Positions 61,014 to 64,000 of a stretch of 64,000 nt of DNA are shown piece by piece. The notes below the pieces were generated by a model. That model made no database searches. It was not told where the DNA came from and was given only the letters and a program-made list of their open reading frames with translations. The DNA comes from Nymphaea colorata (taxonomy: Eukaryota; Streptophyta; Magnoliopsida; Nymphaeales; Nymphaeaceae). The stretch lies in NCBI RefSeq assembly GCF_008831285.2, contig NC_045147.1, positions 13,122,854 to 13,186,853 of the forward strand, in the 5' to 3' direction. Numbering within the stretch: the first letter of the stretch is position 1; each line of letters begins with the position of its first letter. The position numbers and the translations under genes were made by a program.

Positions 61014-63700
61014 CGCTTCATTGTAAGCATTTTGGGTGAGCAAGAGAAGAATTTCAATGCCAAAGTGAGAACACTCCTCCAATCTTCTGCGTATTCTTAG
61101 GATCCAGAGCTTCGTCAGTACCTCGGGTCTAGAGGTTCATATAAGCATTCAAAACATTATTTTGACAGTAAAAAAATATATGGCATTATACTCGAGTCAT
61201 GTATTTTCTTTTGTGGCAAGTGGGAGCTAAGTTTAACGGTCGAATTAAGCAATTGGACCTAAGACTTTCAAATTGAAAAATGGCGACAGTTCAACATCTA
61301 AGACAAGACTCTAGGCATATATTAATATATTAACAGCAGAACTCTCAAATCAGCGAAAGACCCGTTTTCTTTTTTAGTAGCTATTGTTATAGCTTTAGCT
61401 TATCAACCAGGCAAAAAGAAAAACACAGTAGAAACTTTGTTTAAAATGGGAACCTGGCTACAAAGTTGGAGGACAGGGCCTCACTATCACGACGATGGCG
61501 TGCACAAGCCCCCACTTTTTTAGGTCTCTCAAACTTGACTCACAGGTTTACAGCACCTCCAATTCAAACATAGACTTTGGGAACCCATGACAAGTTATGC
61601 CTACATCTGAATCCCAAACAAAGTTTCACCAACTTTATTTAACTTCTTTAACATGCCAAAGGATATGTGCTCTTTCACCGTAAGCCTGAAGCTTGATCTA
61701 CCTCATAGACGAGCTGTTATTTGAAGAAGAAAATTCATCATCTTATTTTTTTATGTGTTTTATCTATTTTGTATTGAAGATTCAATCCTGAATGGCGTAC
61801 CATCCAGACCATTTCCCTCATTTAAACCCTCTCCCCCCTAAAAACATAAATATATATTAAACAAATAATAAATCTTATTAAAAAATTAAAGCAGATAACT
61901 CTTTGGGCCTGTTTGGCAAGAGTAACACTGTCTTATGAGCAAAGTTGGGTAGATTCATAGAACACTGTGATTGATATATCAATGCATACCGGATAGGTTC
62001 ATATGTCAGTAACAGATTTGTTGCGGCCGCCAAACAGCTGCTTTATGTCACACTTCGATCATATATGTTTAGTCCACATCTCAAGTACACTTCCTTTGCT
62101 TTCCACCTTCAAAGGAGATTGGAGACCCCACTAAAGGTTTTTTGTGTTCTTGGCAGAGAATCCAAGCATCCCCTTACTAAAGCTTGCTTCAATGTTCACA
62201 TATACTAGCTTTCAAGTATATATCTAGATATTTAGGGTTCAAAATGGCAACTAATGGAACTGTAAGGGAACATGAGATTTGTTCACGTCCCTATTAGGTT
62301 GGTGTTAGTAACTTTGAAGCTGAATAAGAGTTTTATGATGATAACAGGTTTTTATCTGATCTTTTATCTGGATTTGATTTGAATAGTATCAAATAATTCA
62401 TGTTCCAACATGTTCGTGCCTTTCTTAGAACGTGGTGCAGATCTCATAATTTTTTTTATAAAACTAAGTAAGTGAATTAATGTTAAGAACTAAACATGTA
62501 GATAATGGTCTTTTTTTTATAACTCGTGTTTGGTTTGTACACACAAAAACTGAAAGAGCGTGTCTCAGACACGGACCACATAAACAAACACGTCCTAAGT
62601 ATGATTATTTAATATACTTTTAAAATCTAGACTTACTTTTTGAACTTAAGCCTGTTTCTGTTGTAGCTCAAGCATTGTGCTGTTTTTGTCAAATTTTAAT
62701 TGTTTTAGCACCAACCAAATATGATGAAATCTTAGTTTTGTAATGTCTTTATTAACATTGCAATCAAATCATATTAAAATAAACAATGACATTGAGAAGT
62801 CGTCACAATTTTGTTGAAGCTTCATATCCTGAGGTTTTTCAGTTTAAGTAAGAAGCTTCATCTCTTTATCCATTCGGATCCTGAACAGTCCATCAATCCA
62901 ACCAAAATGGATATGGGTCTTCACGTGGGACTATATGGTCTCCATCCACTTGGCTTAAATGTTAAACTTGAGACCTAAGTTGAAAGAATGCGAATATTTC
63001 AACTCTCCAAGTATGTTTCTTAGCATATAAAAATTTTGAAAATCAATTCATATTGCCCAACTGTTGATTCTTATTTATATGTTTAAATAAAAATATTAAT
63101 TTAGGATTCCCTTCAACTCCTTTTGTTAAAAAAAAAATATTGATATGCAAATTGAAGCATAATAAAAATACTGTTTTGAAAAATAAAGAAAAAATACTGT
63201 TTTGAAAAATAAAGAAAGTAGCATTAATTTATGATTCTTGTGACTTGGCTGCGTTGCTCATACTACACTTTCTTTATCTTGAACTCTAATTATAAATTTC
63301 TAGTGAGAATAACAAACTTAAGCAATCAACCACACATAATTATTTGAGGAATTTTAATTTTTTTTCGAAAATTAGAAAGCGATTAGAGTGGTGGGTTTTA
63401 TTTAGGACGAAAATGAAATGGCAGTAACATTTATCTTTTAAAATAATGTAAGAAAGCGATTAGAAGAGCATGAAATTTCAATTATTTCAAATGACAGACT
63501 TTGCCCTTTAATTAGGGAGGGGGGGAATCCTTTTGGTTTGCAATTGAGGGCATCTCTTGTCATTTCTGGCCCCTAACACACAGGTCTCGTGTTAGGAGCC
63601 TAACATATGAGTTGATCGAGTGGTGGGTCTATCTATCTAGGACGATAATTTTATTTGCTTACGTTTAAAACAAGAGGAAGGTTCCTTATCGTGAAGGCAC
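61013..63700. other. AT-rich intergenic DNA
   Basis: Apart from the short MITE at 61905-62038, no gene or RNA was recognised. A 26-base unit ending TGTTTTGAAAAATAAAGAA is doubled at about 63165-63217. Confidence 0.45.
61905..62038. mobile_element. Short MITE, Tourist-like ends
   Basis: The left end GGGCCTGTTTGGC and right end GCGGCCGCCAAACAGC are inverted repeats of the GGG..TGTTTGG type. The 134-base interior includes GGTAGATTCATAGAACAC, like the other MITE-like pieces in this window. A possible 3-base CTT flank is not convincing on its own. Confidence 0.5.
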
Positions 63701-64000
63701 CTCAAAGCATCGGAGTTTCAGACTTTCAGTAACGCAGCGAGCCGGCGGTTTAATGAGGCACTGCTAGCCGGAGAAGGCTGAGGCGAGGACGGTCGAGGGC
63801 CGGCTTTTCGTACGGTTGTCGTCTGGCAAACCAAAGAATCAAAAGCGTCTCTTGTTTCTCCATTCGGACGCACCTCCCAAAACCCTAGGTGTGTGCTTCC
63901 TGGAAACCCTATATCACTGGCCACGAGATGCACGATGCGTAGTCGGCATAGTTTTATCGATATGTCGATTTTATTGAGCGTGATTTCCAGATGGTTCAGG
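63700..64000 (+). other. GC-rich possible promoter/leader of a gene beyond the window
   Basis: Composition turns GC-rich and an AAACCCTA telo-box-like word occurs at about 63882. The last bases show a splice-acceptor-like TTTCCAG (to 63990) followed at once by ATGGTTCAG. This would suit a 5'-UTR and start codon of a plus-strand gene running off the edge, but only nine coding bases would be in view. A minus-strand frame at 63718-63933 is probably a shadow. Confidence 0.25.

Overview
The window is nuclear DNA of a flowering plant. Evidence: spliced protein genes with GT-AG introns; plant-specific families (chloroplast lipid-import permease TGD1, two pentatricopeptide-repeat proteins, a plant-type DUSP-containing ubiquitin protease, a GH17 beta-1,3-glucanase); a nucleus-encoded mitochondrial ribosomal protein; MITE-like elements; and long AT microsatellites. 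I cannot place the species more closely from sequence alone. No bacterial, viral, rRNA, tRNA or CRISPR feature was recognised.

Layout. 1-3005: AT-rich then GC-rich non-coding DNA leading into the mitochondrial ribosomal protein uL23m gene (exons 3006-3128 and 7378-7758, separated by a 4.25 kb intron). 3968-10056: a ~6.1 kb segment (second half of that intron, exon 2 and 3' flank) that occurs again, same orientation, at 20219-25890. The second copy lacks exon 1 and carries an in-frame stop, so it is a uL23m pseudogene. Between the copies lie a small putative membrane protein gene (12499-12687, minus), a Tourist-like MITE (~14850-15184), the intronless TGD1-like gene (16312-17367) and a ~1.9 kb inverted-repeat-bounded block (18327-20218) whose right arm ends exactly where the second copy begins.

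26801-56754 is gene-rich: an eight-exon PHD-finger chromatin protein (+), a PLS-type PPR gene (-), a P-type PPR gene resembling Arabidopsis EMB3101/At1g05600 (+), a 13-exon ubiquitin C-terminal hydrolase (+) and a two-exon GH17 glucanase (-). The PHD and first PPR genes converge; the two PPR genes diverge from a 136-bp interval. Introns of the PHD and UBP genes carry oppositely oriented copies of one MITE family. 56755-64000 is AT-rich intergenic DNA with microsatellites and MITE-like pieces; the last ~300 bp becomes GC-rich and may be the leader of a gene running off the window.

The genes are ordinary eukaryotic neighbours and do not form a pathway: organelle translation, organelle RNA processing, plastid lipid import, chromatin reading, deubiquitination and callose turnover. 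I found no convincing new biological system. The most informative structures are the segmental duplication with its inverted-repeat junction, the paired intronic MITEs, a GC-AG intron in the UBP gene, and a possible overlapping upstream ORF in the UBP leader. Exon borders were inferred by reading phase, splice consensus and family knowledge, without transcript data.
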